Source: Muscardinus avellanarius
Lineage: Eukaryota; Chordata; Mammalia; Rodentia; Gliridae
Direction of reading: 5' to 3'
Length of the DNA stretch: 64,000 nucleotides
Assembly (NCBI GenBank): GCA_963383645.1
Contig: OY726560.1
Span: 152,854,546-152,918,545, forward strand
Shown here: piece by piece, positions 1 through 10,100 of the stretch
Numbering within the stretch: position 1 is the first letter of the stretch
Layout: each line of letters begins with the position of its first letter
Program-made: the position numbers and the translations under genes
The notes under the pieces: generated by a model
Databases searched by the model: none
Told to the model about the DNA's origin: nothing
What the model saw: only the letters and a program-made list of their open reading frames with translations

Positions 1-951
1 TTGAAGAGCTTAGATTTCGCTAGGAAATAAGAATGCTATTTACACTGGCATAAAGGATAATTTTTTTTTACACTTTCAAGAGTGTTTGAAGAAAACTGGA
101 TGAAGGCCACAAATCAAAATATTTATCATGCTGGGAAATTTTGTGTGCTACTGTGATTTGTTTTCTACTTTAGAAAATAATTCATCTTTATTATTACTAT
201 TATGCTAGTAATACTATTACTCAGACGCTCTGATCCCAAGGGCGAAACTGCAAGTTCTTAATAATATACAAATGACTCTAAGCCCAGAGCCTTTCAATTA
301 CGCTTTATACACTGCCCTACGGTCTGGGTATTTAATACGAATGTGCAGCCTCCTCCAAAGACATTTGTTCAAATGCTGCAGGAACAGAAAGATTGGTAAA
401 GACCCCGGTGGCCCACGGGGCCACCCCAAGCCGACGGACCCGCCCTCGTGGCCATCTGCACCCATGAAGTGTGGTACTCTAGCGTGATCCAAGAACCAAG
501 GGTGCCGGCTAAACCTGGGGGCTTATTAAAATGGCGAGATTTCAACAGTTCCTGCCCCAGGCCCACAGAAGGCGAGTAAAAATGTAGGTGCATGGCCACC
601 CCAGAAAGACTGCAATTCCCACCCTCCCTTGCTGGGAGGTGGGGCCAAGGAACTAACTCCCAACCATAGGAAGGGGAGCAAAATTGAGGTATGTAACTTC
701 CAGGTTTTGTCCTTAAAGGAAAGGGGGCTGCTTCCCTTTCCTCACTCCCCGCTTTGCTGGTTGGATTTGAGCATTATGGTAGGAGGTGGAGCCGCCATCT
801 TGCACCACATGGAAACTCCTGCCAAGGAGGACAGAGCAGAGAAGAGGCCCACACCTGGGGGCTCTGTAGTCTCCATACCAGCTCTGCTTCTAAGTCACCA
901 CAACACTTTCTTATCTCTGCATATTCCATGATACCACCCTCTAGTTGCAAT
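1..951. other. Non-coding stretch with an old repeat relic
   Basis: No gene is visible. Roughly 600-930 has the character of an old mammalian interspersed repeat: a purine-rich start, a GGAGGTGGAGCCGCCATCTTG core and a pyrimidine-rich middle. A related-looking stretch occurs at about 21640-21920. The family cannot be named with certainty. Short ORFs here have no recognisable protein character. Confidence 0.4.
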
Positions 952-965
952 CTGAATATAAATTT

Positions 966-1157
966 TTATTTTTTGGTGGTACTGGGGTTCCTGGAAGCCC
1001 TTCTACCTCCGGGCTACACTCCCAGACCTATTTTTACATTTTTATCTGGAAACAAGGTCTCCTAAGCACAGCGCGCACGGCTGGCTTCGAACCTGCGCGA
1101 TCCTCCTGTCTCTGCCTCCCAAGCGCGGGGATTACAAGCGTGCGCCACCACACCCGG
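966..1157 (-). mobile_element. B1-dID SINE, YOUNG class
   Basis: Full-length copy on the minus strand. It has the GGTGGTACTGGGGTTCC end of the ID half, an A-rich linker and a B1 half ending in CCACCACACCCGG. A 14-bp target-site duplication, CTGAATATAAATTT, flanks it at 952-965 and 1158-1171, so its boundaries are well supported. Confidence 0.93.
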
Positions 1158-1500
1158 CTGAATATAAATTTAAACAAAGTTATAAGACAATTAAGCAAGC
1201 ACGAACACCAAGTGGATATTCAATGATATTCAAGAATTATTGATGTTATGAAAAGTGGGGATGGGATGAGACGTTCTGGTTGTTTTAACAGCTAATTTCC
1301 CCCCAAACCTGTATCTTTTCAGGATACATACTCTAATTTCTATTGGTGAAATGACTGATACCAGGATAAAGGAAGGAATCTGGATAAAGGGGAACAGATA
1401 AAACAGCCCTGAGATGATCATAGAGATGTCTTTTGTTAGTCTGATTTGTTTGTTAGAAATTTTTCATAATAAAAAGTTTCTCTTTTTTTAAAAAAAAAAT

Positions 1501-1720
1501 GGGACAGGCCTGCAATCCTAGTGTTTGGGAAGCTGAGACAGGACAGCTGTAGATTTGAGACCAGCCTCAGCAACTTGATGAGACTCTCCCAGCAACCTAG
1601 TGAGACCCTGTTTCAAATCAAAATATAAAACATTAAAAAAAAAAAAAAGGCTGCAGGGTGTAGCTTGGAGATAGAATGTCTCTGGGTTCGATCCCTAAGT
1701 ACAACAACAACAACAACAAA
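1501..1720 (+). mobile_element. B1-dID SINE, OLD class, diverged
   Basis: B1 half, A-rich linker of about 14 A and an ID half ending in TGGGTTCGATCCC with an (AAC)n tail. Many differences from other copies indicate an old insertion. The 5' end is slightly truncated. Confidence 0.85.
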
Positions 1721-2207
1721 GTAAGAATAAATAAACAGAAATGACCCGCGGTTCCGAAGGATCTACTTTCTGGCCCGACAGTGAGCAAGTTGAATGATCC
1801 CTGGGACACCACTGGAGAAACCCGTGAGCTGGTCGTTGAAACCGCTCTCAGGGGCTGATATCCCCAGAGTGATGGACGACTGCCGTCCCTTCTTAAACAC
1901 GCCTGCCACGCAGGCCTCCCTCCCCGGCCGGTGGACCTCGCCTGACCATGCCTTCTTGCCTCTCAAGGCATGTCGCTTGGGGTAGCCATGTTAGTGTCCA
2001 GATAAGAGACTGTCCTGCTGCCCAATGGCTTGTGACCTGGCTCCCCTGTTTCTGCTGTGTGACATTTTCTTGGTGGCTGCTACCTGTGCTGCTGTACTAT
2101 TTACATAAAGGGCAATATAGAATCACAATGAATATTCTCACTTATCTGTGGCTGTTTTCAATAATTATAGGATATTGATTGATAATATAAAATCATATAT
2201 AAATTCA

Positions 2208-2210
<3 letters not shown>

Positions 2211-2242
<32 letters not shown>
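2211..2242. repeat. (TG)n microsatellite
   Basis: About 16 TG units directly abutting the 3' end of the minus-strand SINE at 2243. On the SINE strand this is an (AC)n tail. Confidence 0.95.
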
Positions 2243-2247
<5 letters not shown>

Positions 2248-2622
2248 GGGGATTGAAGCATTCTACCTTCAAGCCACATCCATAGTCCTCCCACCTTTTT
2301 TGCGGTACTGGGGATTGAACCCTGGGGCATTCTACCTCCAAGCTACACCACCAGCCCTATTTTATATTCTTTATTTTGAAACAGGATCTCACTAAGTTGT
2401 AGAGGGCCTCACTAAGTATTAGCTGAGGCTGTCTGCGAACCATGATCCTCCGGTCTCAGCCTCCCGAATGCAGGGGTTACAAGTATGCGCCACCACGCCC
2501 GGCTTCCCCCTTTTTTTTGAAATAGGGTTTTGCTAAGTTGCTGAGGCTATCATCAAACAAGTGATCCTCCTGTCTCAGCCTTCCAAGTGCTGAGATTGCA
2601 GGCACGTGCCACCATGACTGGC
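2243..2622 (-). mobile_element. B1-dID SINE (outer), interrupted
   Basis: The ID half is at 2243-2301 and the B1 half at 2504-2622, ending in CCACCATGACTGGC. The two parts are separated by a second SINE. The C- and T-rich sequence on both sides of the inner copy (CCCACCTTTTTT, CCCCCTTTTTTTT) fits a degenerate target duplication. Confidence 0.8.
2302..2503 (-). mobile_element. B1-dID SINE (inner), OLD class
   Basis: Complete copy running from GGTACTGGGGATTGAACC to CACCACGCCCGGC. It is inserted into the linker region of the outer SINE and is less diverged than its host, as nesting predicts. Confidence 0.88.
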
Positions 2623-3764
2623 TTCATCTTACTTTAAAGGGTTAGTAAGAACTGATTCCTAATAGCCATCAACATCTACTGAAAAATGGGACCTAGTGGG
2701 CCGGGCTGCCTTGCTTCCCCGGTGGTCAAAGCTGGATCGGCACATGCTGCCCAAGTGTGCCCTGTGCACCGTGAGGGCCTGGCCTCAACTCAGATCCATT
2801 CAAGACAACATTGGGAGAAACTGGGAAAATCTGATGTCCTTTAGAAAATACTATTGTGTCAGTGTGTCATTTCCTAAAAGGGCACACAGTAGTCCTTTGT
2901 ACTCTTCTTACAACTTCTCCAAAAGCTTGAAATCATTTTAAAGTGCACAATTTTGAAAAAGGGATAAGGAATCCGAGAGCCAGGCACCACTGGCCCTAGA
3001 AGCCAGAGCTTCCGTGCAGTAGCCCAGAGCTCCACTCCCTGTGGTGGGTCAGCCGAGGACAGCGCATGCCCAGCTCCCCGGGAGCCCCGCAGAGCCCGTG
3101 ACATGACCGTCACCAGGAAGAAGAAAGTATTATGCAGCCCTGGAAGGAGAGATGCCTGGAGGCCGAGGAGGGCACTGAGCGTTGGAGCCGTCAGCACTCT
3201 CTTAGGCTAGGTGCCTGGGAACTTCCATTACCCAAACAAAATAACGGCAATCAGAAAAGCACAAATACCCTGTACAGTTTAACCTTTATTTTTACAGGAC
3301 TTGGCAGGAGCCATGAGGTCTGGAACAGTAGGCCTTGTGGGGAACTCTGTATTTATTAAAATGGTCTGGATACTGGTTATTATTTTTTCTCTCCCTTCTA
3401 AATGGGAATGGAAAGTCTCCTGATAAATGGGCAGAGACAGCGTCCAGACAGTGACAACCAATTGCCCTCAAATTCTTTTGAGCTCCACTACCACTCTGCA
3501 CTCCTGAAACTCTAGGTTCTGGGCTCCCTAAACCTGCTGACCGTGCTAGTCTGTGGAGAACACGTGTACTCTTGGTTACGCTAATAACGGAATAAAGTTT
3601 CAGTTGGAAAGCTCTATCTAAACAAATCTTTAAAATATTATAAACTGACTACACTGAATTTGATTCATCCTTCTTGAAAGAGAGATGGAGTTTCTGCCTT
3701 TAGAATTTATTAGTTGTTATTTTTATAAATTCTGCATTTTCAAAGTTAGCGTCTGCCAAATACA
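2623..3764. other. Intergenic DNA, no gene recognised
   Basis: Mixed-composition sequence with no recognised exon, SINE or LTR. Short ORFs on both strands overlap each other and lack family resemblance. Nothing more can be supported here. Confidence 0.5.
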
Positions 3765-4318
3765 GGGTGAACATCCCCGATCCAAAAATCCAGACTTCAA
3801 AATGCTCCAAAATCTGAAATATTTTGAGCGCTGGCAGGTGCCACCGGTGGAAAATTCCAAACCCTACCTCACGGAATGGGTCAGATAAAACACAGGTCCT
3901 CTAAGTATGTGCACTAAGCGTGCGTAATATTACCTTCCAGCTACGTGCGTCAGGCAAATGCAGAGCAAATGACTTTTGTGTTGAGGCTTGGGTCCGATCC
4001 CCAAGGTATCTCATTATGCATTTGCAAATATTCAAAATTCCCCCAATCACCAGGCATGGTGGTGCACGCTTGTAATCCGAATATTTGGGAGGCTGAGACA
4101 GGAAGATCTCAGGTTCTCGGCCAGCCTCAGCTACATAGTGAGGCCCTCTGCAACTCAGTGAGGTCTGTGTCAAGATAAAGAATTTAAAAATGGAGCTGGA
4201 GGTGTAGATTTGTGGTAGAATGCCCCTGGGTTCAATTCCCAGTGCCGCAAAATTCCCCCCAATTCTGAAATGGTTCCGGTTCCAAGCATTTCAGATGAGG
4301 GACACTCAACCTGTGTTG
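3765..4318. mobile_element. Old Tigger-type DNA transposon relic
   Basis: The left end is CAGGGTGAACATCCCCGATC and the right end is the complement of a similar motif (GGGACACTCAACCTGTG). This gives imperfect terminal inverted repeats starting CAGG, as in pogo/Tigger-derived non-autonomous elements. TTCAAAATGCTCCAAAATCT-type motifs support this. A SINE (4050-4248) is inserted inside. The subfamily is not assigned. Confidence 0.6.
4050..4248 (+). mobile_element. B1-dID SINE, OLD class
   Basis: Full copy inside the Tigger-like relic. AAAATTCCCCC at about 4034-4045 recurs immediately after the ID half as AAAATTCCCCCC, giving a target-site duplication. Confidence 0.9.
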
Positions 4319-4403
4319 AAATTCATCTCCACAGAACAACACAACAGACAACCCCGCTGCCATGTCATGATATAAGCATAATTTTAAATGTTTATTATTT
4401 CTT

Positions 4404-4584
4404 TGGGGGTACTCGGGATTGGACTCAGGGTAATTCTATCTTTGAGCCATATCCCCAGCCCTAATTTATCTTTTATTTTGAAACAGAATCTTGCTAAGTT
4501 GCTGCGGCTAACCTCAAATCTGTGATCCTTCTGTCTCAGTCTCCCAAGTACTGTGATTACAGGTGTGAACCACCGCACCCAGCC
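4404..4584 (-). mobile_element. B1-dID SINE, OLD class
   Basis: Complete minus-strand copy from GGTACTCGGGATTGG to CACCGCACCCAGCC, with several substitutions. Confidence 0.9.
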
Positions 4585-4589
4585 AAACT

Positions 4590-4775
4590 TTTGTTGAAAT
4601 CCTTTTAAATTATGGTAAAATACACATAATATAAAGTTTACCACTGTAACCATTTTAAGTGTGCCGTTCTATGGTGTTAAGTGTATTCAAATTGTTATGC
4701 AATTTGATGTCCAGACCTTTGTTATTTTTTCCTGTCTGTATCTCTCTCTTACATATACCCCTATTTCTTTCTCTC

Positions 4776-4831
<56 letters not shown>

Positions 4832-5260
4832 CCTCCCTCCATGGGGGTATCTGGCTTCTTGTGACTGGCTGGTTTTGCACAGCATAATGGTCTCAAGGTA
4901 CAGCCATGTTGTAGCATGAGACAGGTTTCCTTCCTTTTTAAGGCTGAGTAATATCCCATTGTGTGTATATACCATAGATGTGCACAGATGCCCAGGCTGT
5001 GTGGATAACGCGGCCATGAACACGGTGCATGCATCTCTCTGCACGACCCTGCTTTCTGAGCGCCTGCCTCCCACAGCGCCCGTGTTTAGTTTTCAGAGGG
5101 GCAGCCAGACTGTCTTCCGCAGCAGCTGCACCCCATTACACTCCACCAACAGCGCACAAGTTTCCAATTTCTCCACAGCTTCACAAACTCTCATTATTTT
5201 CTGTTTTTTTTTTTTTTAATAATAGCTGCCCAAATGGGTGTGAAGTTAAAAATACAAGTT
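4590..5260 (-). mobile_element. Old L1 fragment (ORF2 3' end/3' UTR, antisense)
   Basis: Motifs of the antisense 3' half of mammalian L1 are visible in order: GGTAAAATACACATAATATA, GGCTGAGTAATATCCCATTG, TATATACCATAGATG, then CTGTCTTCCGCAGCAGCTGC. It is heavily decayed with no usable frame. A (TC)n tract lies inside it at 4769-4837. Confidence 0.7.
4769..4837. repeat. (CT)n / (CCCT)n microsatellite
   Basis: Almost pure CT for about 60 bp, ending in three CCCT units. The long S/L/P or R/E ORFs across it are artefacts of the dinucleotide repeat. Confidence 0.95.
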
Positions 5261-5289
5261 CAGCATTTAATTGTACAGTGAAAAGTTAG

Positions 5290-6059
5290 CTCGGTGAAAG
5301 AAATACCCAGAACAACGAGAAGGCCAGGAGGGTGTGCTTCTATCTCAGGAAGGACTGTCTTTTTCTATTATTTAGCTGGACATCCGCTGGGCTGAAGAGA
5401 GGGAGAGGAGCCAGAGAGACCAGCCAGGAGCCCACTCCCCTGCAGAGCAGGCCAGGTCAGGGGCGCCGAGGGAGGACAGGGCGCTGGAGCCACCGCAGGA
5501 GAACCTGACAGGGCTTTCCGAGTGACTCCGAGTCGGACACAAAACACAGTGGAGTCATTGACGACACTGAGGCCGGTGACAGGAACAGGTGTCACGGAAC
5601 CCGGAGGAGGCCTGGGAGCTGGCTGCCTGGTGGAGGGTGTCGCAGGGTTTCTGTCGCAGGGGAGGAGGGCGGCAGGGAGGCGGAGCTGAGATCGGGGTGA
5701 AGTGGCCCCAGCATGACTGAAGGGGGCCCTCCCTGGAATAAAGGAGTATTTGCCGAGCTATCCTGCACAGGTGTGCTGGCAACAATTTCACCCCGAGCAG
5801 AACCAAAACCCTCCTGACTTAGGCTGAGAATTGAGAGTTAAGGCAGGTAAAAAAAACAAGTCCCGGGCCACCCCAGGCCAACGAGCGGCAGCCCGTGTCC
5901 CCCACTCCTGGACGTGGCTGGCAGGGGCTCTCGCTCCTCTTTGCAAAATGAACTTTTCACTATACGCGTGTGTCTTTAGATAAAAACACTTTCTTTAAAA
6001 ACAATGCAGGTTTTCCACTATTGCTGGCAGATCAGCTGTACCACATTTCTGCATTTAAA
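5290..6059. other. Intergenic DNA, GC-moderate, no gene recognised
   Basis: No recognised repeat or exon. Both strands carry overlapping ORFs in a G-rich, A-poor stretch, which is expected by chance at this composition. Confidence 0.45.
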
Positions 6060-6072
6060 AAAAGTGTGCACA

Positions 6073-6284
6073 GCCGGGCGTGGTGGCGCACGCTTGTAAT
6101 CCCCGCGCTTGGGAGGTGGAGACAGGAAGATCACGCTGGTTTGGAGCCAGTCTCTCTGGCTTAAGAGACCCTGTTTCCAAATTAAAAAAATATAAAAAAT
6201 AGGTCTGGGAGTGTAGCCCGAAGGTAGAAGGGCTTCCAGGAACCCCAATACCAACAAAAAAATAAATAAATAAAAAAGTGTGCA
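6073..6284 (+). mobile_element. B1-dID SINE, YOUNG class
   Basis: Starts GCCGGGCGTGGTGGCGCACG, ends CCAGGAACCCCAATACC, and has an A-rich tail with AAAT units. A duplication of AAAAAGTGTGCACA flanks it at about 6059-6072 and 6272-6288. Confidence 0.93.
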
Positions 6285-6330
6285 CAAAGCAACGATTATA
6301 AGCCCTGGAAGCGACATATAAGAAATTTTG

Positions 6331-6545
6331 AGCCAGGCGTGGTGGTGCACACCTGTAATCCCAGTATCTGGGAGGCGGAGACTGGAGGATCACAGGTTTG
6401 TAGCCGGCCTCAGCAACTTAGGTCCTGTTTCAAAAAAAAAAGGGGGGGGAGGCAGAGATGGGGTGGGGGAAGGTACTGCTCAGCGATAGAATGCCCCTGG
6501 GGTTCAATAATCAGTATAACACACACACACACACACACACACACA
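6331..6545 (+). mobile_element. B1-dID SINE with (AC)n tail
   Basis: The B1 half is close to consensus. The linker is replaced by a G-rich patch at about 6441-6472. The ID half ends GGGGTTCAATAATCAGTA and then runs into (AC)13. Confidence 0.85.
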
Positions 6546-7320
6546 AATAATTTTTTAAAGTATCTTTTCAAAGACAAGAACATGTACCATCAAATATTTT
6601 GTCATTCAAAAATGGAACCAGCTGCCCTCTTGCAGAATATAATTTGTTGTAAAGACAACGTGTTTCAGTCACAGCAGAGGGGAAAAGGATGCACTATACA
6701 AAAATAACGTAAGTCCTAAGTGTTCCGTATAGCGGGCCCACAAGTTTACATTTCCATTACATTAACTACGCGATCTAAGACACATGATTCATATTGGCCA
6801 GGGTGTGTTCTTGGGTATGCCCACACACACGGCGTGCAACGCAGACGGCACATTTGGCTTTGATTCTCCCTGACTTACTCAGCGAGTAGAAGACCTGCCC
6901 TCCCTCAGATACGGTGTGGGTCTCCCCATAGCACCGGGCGTCAGTCACGCGCTTCTCATTGAAGTCAAGGGGACCCGCGTGGCTCTGCCCTGGAGTTTAG
7001 GGATACACGGGCCCAGGCCCCACAGAAATGGGGCACCGGTACCCGATTTTATCCCGAGCAACACATTGCAAGGTCCACAGAGGCCTAGCATTGTTGATTC
7101 GCTGGATTATCTATCCCCCAAAGAGAAGACCTTCTCTAACGAGGATGGATTAGAAATGGCAGCACAGCTCAGTGTTTCTACAGCAGAGTCCCTGCGTGTG
7201 GGCATTTGTAAAGAACAGAAATACACTGCCCATGGCGTTAGAAGCTGGAAGTCCAAGACAAGAGGCCTTGAACACTGTACCCTCACTCGGCAGAAGGCAG
7301 AGGGTAAAGCCACGGGCTTT
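6546..7320. other. Intergenic DNA, no gene recognised
   Basis: Non-repetitive sequence. A plus-strand ORF of 137 codons (6916-7329) and its antisense partners are present, but no splice sites, domain or family resemblance can be shown, so it is not called. Confidence 0.4.
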
Positions 7321-7363
7321 ACCTTGTAATCCCCGCACTTGGGAGGTGGAGACAGGAGGACCC
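7321..7363 (+). mobile_element. Internal SINE fragment (YOUNG class)
   Basis: Only the segment CTTGTAATCCCCGCACTTGG through GGAGACAGGAGGA is present. Both the A-box end and everything after the B box are missing. The surrounding sequence is unique. Confidence 0.7.
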
Positions 7364-8674
7364 CTTGACAATGGCCATTAAATACTCAGGACAAAAAACA
7401 CCTCCCCGCAGCCCCACCTCCCAGCACGGCTGCATCGGGATTCTGTTCCCAACACGTGAACCTTGCGGGGTTGGACCATGGCTCACATTAAAAGACGTGG
7501 GTGAAGAATACGGGAGCAGCGGAAGGGCCAGCGCTCTGGTCTCAGCAGACAGCCCAGAGGGAGAGGACACGGAGCAGAGGCCTCTCCACCGCCAGCGTCG
7601 GCCTCCCCGGCACAGGCTGCGGAGGAGATAGGACATCTCACGGGTAACATCCGGTCTCACTCCACCCCCGCTCGCCCCTCACCAGCCTTGCCAGGGAATC
7701 CACGGGCCGAGACACCCAGGCTGAAGTGTGGTCAGCGCCTGTGCAACCGCCTTTGTGTCCACTGCTAGACTGTCTTGCCATTCATGAAGTGAATTTAAGA
7801 GGGAATTAAACAGGAGTATAACTAAGAATTCTTAATTCACATCTTTAAACTTTTGTTTGTTTGGGTTTTTTTTTTTTTTTTTTTTTGGTATGTGAGCCTC
7901 AAACCTAAAACAGGCCTGCTTACAAGTCCTGAGAGCTACATACCCATTAGGTCAGCAATTCATTATATAAAGTGGCCATTCCGCCAGCAGCCCAGGGTCC
8001 GACAGGCCCTCCTCCGACGGCCCTTCCCTGCTCAGGCTCCTGTCCCTGGATCCTTTATTTGCTCTCTCTGCCATCTGGCCACAGGTGACCATAAAGAGGC
8101 CTAGACACAAACGTCCACACGCTCTGCACACCCATTCACCCCCACCGCCCACTGCTTCCAAGCCGCTGTGAGGGGGCCGAGCAAAGGAAATGTTCTTAGA
8201 GATGGCCCTTCCTAACTGCATACTCCAAAGCAAACAGGCTGGTCCTTTCCTAGGGTTATAAAGCAAAAGGTCTTTTCTATGCCTCAAATTTACAACTCTC
8301 CTTTAGGGGCGCTTCCATTGTCCTTCACGTCTTAAGGGTCTGAGAGATCCGACTTGGTCCAGTTTGGAATCGCGTCTCAGGAAGGCTCTGTAGACATTTC
8401 CACCCAGACGCGGCCTGGGGTCTGGAGGCTGGGTTCCGGCATCCCTGTGGTCCAGAGTGCTGTCTCTCTAGGGAGGTTTCTCCAGGAGTCCAGCCTCCGA
8501 GGCTCTTGACTGAGACCCACATGCCTCATTCTAAGGCCCAGTGAGCTATTGTTTTTCTGGACCCAAGAAAGAAATGGGAGCTTGAAAAGAGTGGGCCAAG
8601 AGTGGGAAGAAACAGACCCAGTAAAGATCAAGAAACAGGAGAGGGAGCTGGGACTGGAGTTCATGGAGGGGTGG
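7364..8674. other. Intergenic DNA, no gene recognised
   Basis: Mixed unique sequence with a poly(T) run at 7867-7886 that has no SINE body attached. No coding or RNA gene is identified. Confidence 0.4.
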
Positions 8675-8874
8675 TTTTTTTTTTTTTTTTTTTGGTGGTA
8701 CTGGGGTTCCTGGAAGCCCTTCTACCTCTGGGCTACACTCCCAGACCTATTTTATATATATTTTTATTTGGAAACAGGGTATCTTAAGCCAGTGCAGCTG
8801 GCTTCGAACCTGCGCAATCCTCCTGTCTCTGCCTCCCAAGTGCGGGGATTACAAGTGTGCGCCCTCACGCCCAG
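8675..8874 (-). mobile_element. B1-dID SINE, YOUNG class
   Basis: A poly(T) tail (8675-8693), then GGTGGTACTGGGGTTCC through to CTCACGCCCAG. The duplication TGGAGGGGTG flanks it at 8664-8673 and 8875-8884. Confidence 0.94.
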
Positions 8875-8907
8875 TGGAGGGGTGATTTTTTTAAAAAAGT
8901 ACTTGGG

Positions 8908-9120
8908 AGCTGGGTGTGGTGGCGCACACTTGTAATCCCAGTACTTGGGAGGCTGAAACAGGAGGATTGCCGGTTCACGGCCAGCCTCAGCAACTTGTGA
9001 GGCCCTATGCGACTTAGTGAGACCCTGTTTCAAAATAAAGAATAAAATAGGGCTGGGGTTGTACTCGGAGGTAGAATGCTTCTAGGTTCAATTCCCAGTA
9101 CCAAACAAAAACAAAAACAT
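8908..9120 (+). mobile_element. B1-dID SINE, OLD class
   Basis: AGCTGGGTGTGGTGGCGCAC through TTCAATTCCCAGTACC, followed by an (AAAAC)n tail. It lies 33 bp from the opposite-strand SINE, making an inverted pair. Confidence 0.92.
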
Positions 9121-9330
9121 ATTTTGGGGCTTGCTTGCTGGGTGGGTGATTTAGACATCAAGGGTGGGAGCTGGGACCTGATGCTGGAACCAGGAAGATG
9201 CAAGCCAGCTGGGAAATGCATCGGGCAGGGAACATGACCGTGTTTGTGTATTGAGGCTGGAGCGGTATCAGCCAGACTTCCCTCTCTGTGACAAAATAAC
9301 TAAGAAAACCGATTTAAAAGGAGGAAAGGT

Positions 9331-9670
9331 CTCTGCGCACGCCTATACTTGGGAGGCTGAGACAGGAGGATTGAGGGTTTAAGGACAGCCTCAGCAGCTT
9401 AGCAAGACTCAGCAACCTAATAAGATCCTGTGTCCAAACAAAACATATAAAGGGCTAGAGGTAAGGCCGGGCGTGGTGGCGCATGCTTGTAATCCCAGCA
9501 CTCGGGAGGCTGAGACTGGAAGATCGTAGTTCATGGACAGCCTCAGTTACTTAGTGAGGCCCTTCGCCACTCAGTGAGACCCTGTTTCAAATAATAAAAA
9601 CACTAAAAAAAATAAATAGGGCTTGGAGTGTAGCTCGGAGGTACAATACCCCTGGGCTCCATCCCCAGTA

Positions 9671-9714
<44 letters not shown>

Positions 9715-9787
9715 GTTAAAAAAGTGCGAGAGGTATAACTCAGAGGTAGAATGCCCCTGAGTCTGTGAGTTCAATCTCCAGCACCAA
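9331..9787 (+). mobile_element. B1-dID SINE (outer), interrupted
   Basis: The B1 half and linker are at 9331-9464. The ID half resumes at about 9722-9787 with a less-deleted middle (CCCCTGAGTCTGTGAGTTCA). A second SINE interrupts it inside the ID half. Confidence 0.8.
9465..9711 (+). mobile_element. B1-dID SINE (inner) with (AC)n tail
   Basis: GGCCGGGCGTGGTGGCGCAT through CTCCATCCCCAGTACC, then about (AC)19 at 9672-9710. It is nested inside the outer SINE in the same orientation. Confidence 0.9.
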
Positions 9788-10100
9788 GAAAACAATTTAA
9801 AAAGAGGAGGAAAGTCTGATTTTTGCATATAGGTTCAGTCTGAGATTACTTGCCCCATTGGGGCCTGTGGCAGAGCACATCTTGATAGAAGTGTAGGACT
9901 GATCACCTCCTGGCAGCCAGAAAGCCAAGAGAGAGGGAGAAGGGGCCAGGGCCCCAGCATCCCCTTCCAGGGCACACCCACCACCACCCAGGCTCCCAAG
10001 GTCCCACCACCTCCAGTAGCACCCCAGCCTGGCGACCTTTCACACCTGTTCTTTGGGGGACGTTACAGATTCACACGCGGTGCCAGGAAGCACCGTAGCG

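Larger units (their letters stand above)
9243..10060 (-). mobile_element. MaLR-like LTR relic, antisense, interrupted
   Basis: The flanks 9243-9330 (TGTGACAAAATAACTAAGAA) and about 9800-10060 (GGCAGAGCACATCTTGATAG, then CCAGAAAGCCAAGAGAGAGG) resemble two parts of one rodent MaLR/ORR1-type LTR in reverse, split by nested SINEs. The assignment rests on remembered motifs only. Confidence 0.5.

Noticed and set aside
4655..5074. 139-codon R/E-rich minus-strand ORF
   Set aside because: Created by the (CT)n microsatellite inside an old L1 fragment.
6916..7329. 137-codon plus-strand ORF
   Set aside because: No domain, splice context or similarity; antisense ORFs are equally long, and it runs into a SINE fragment.
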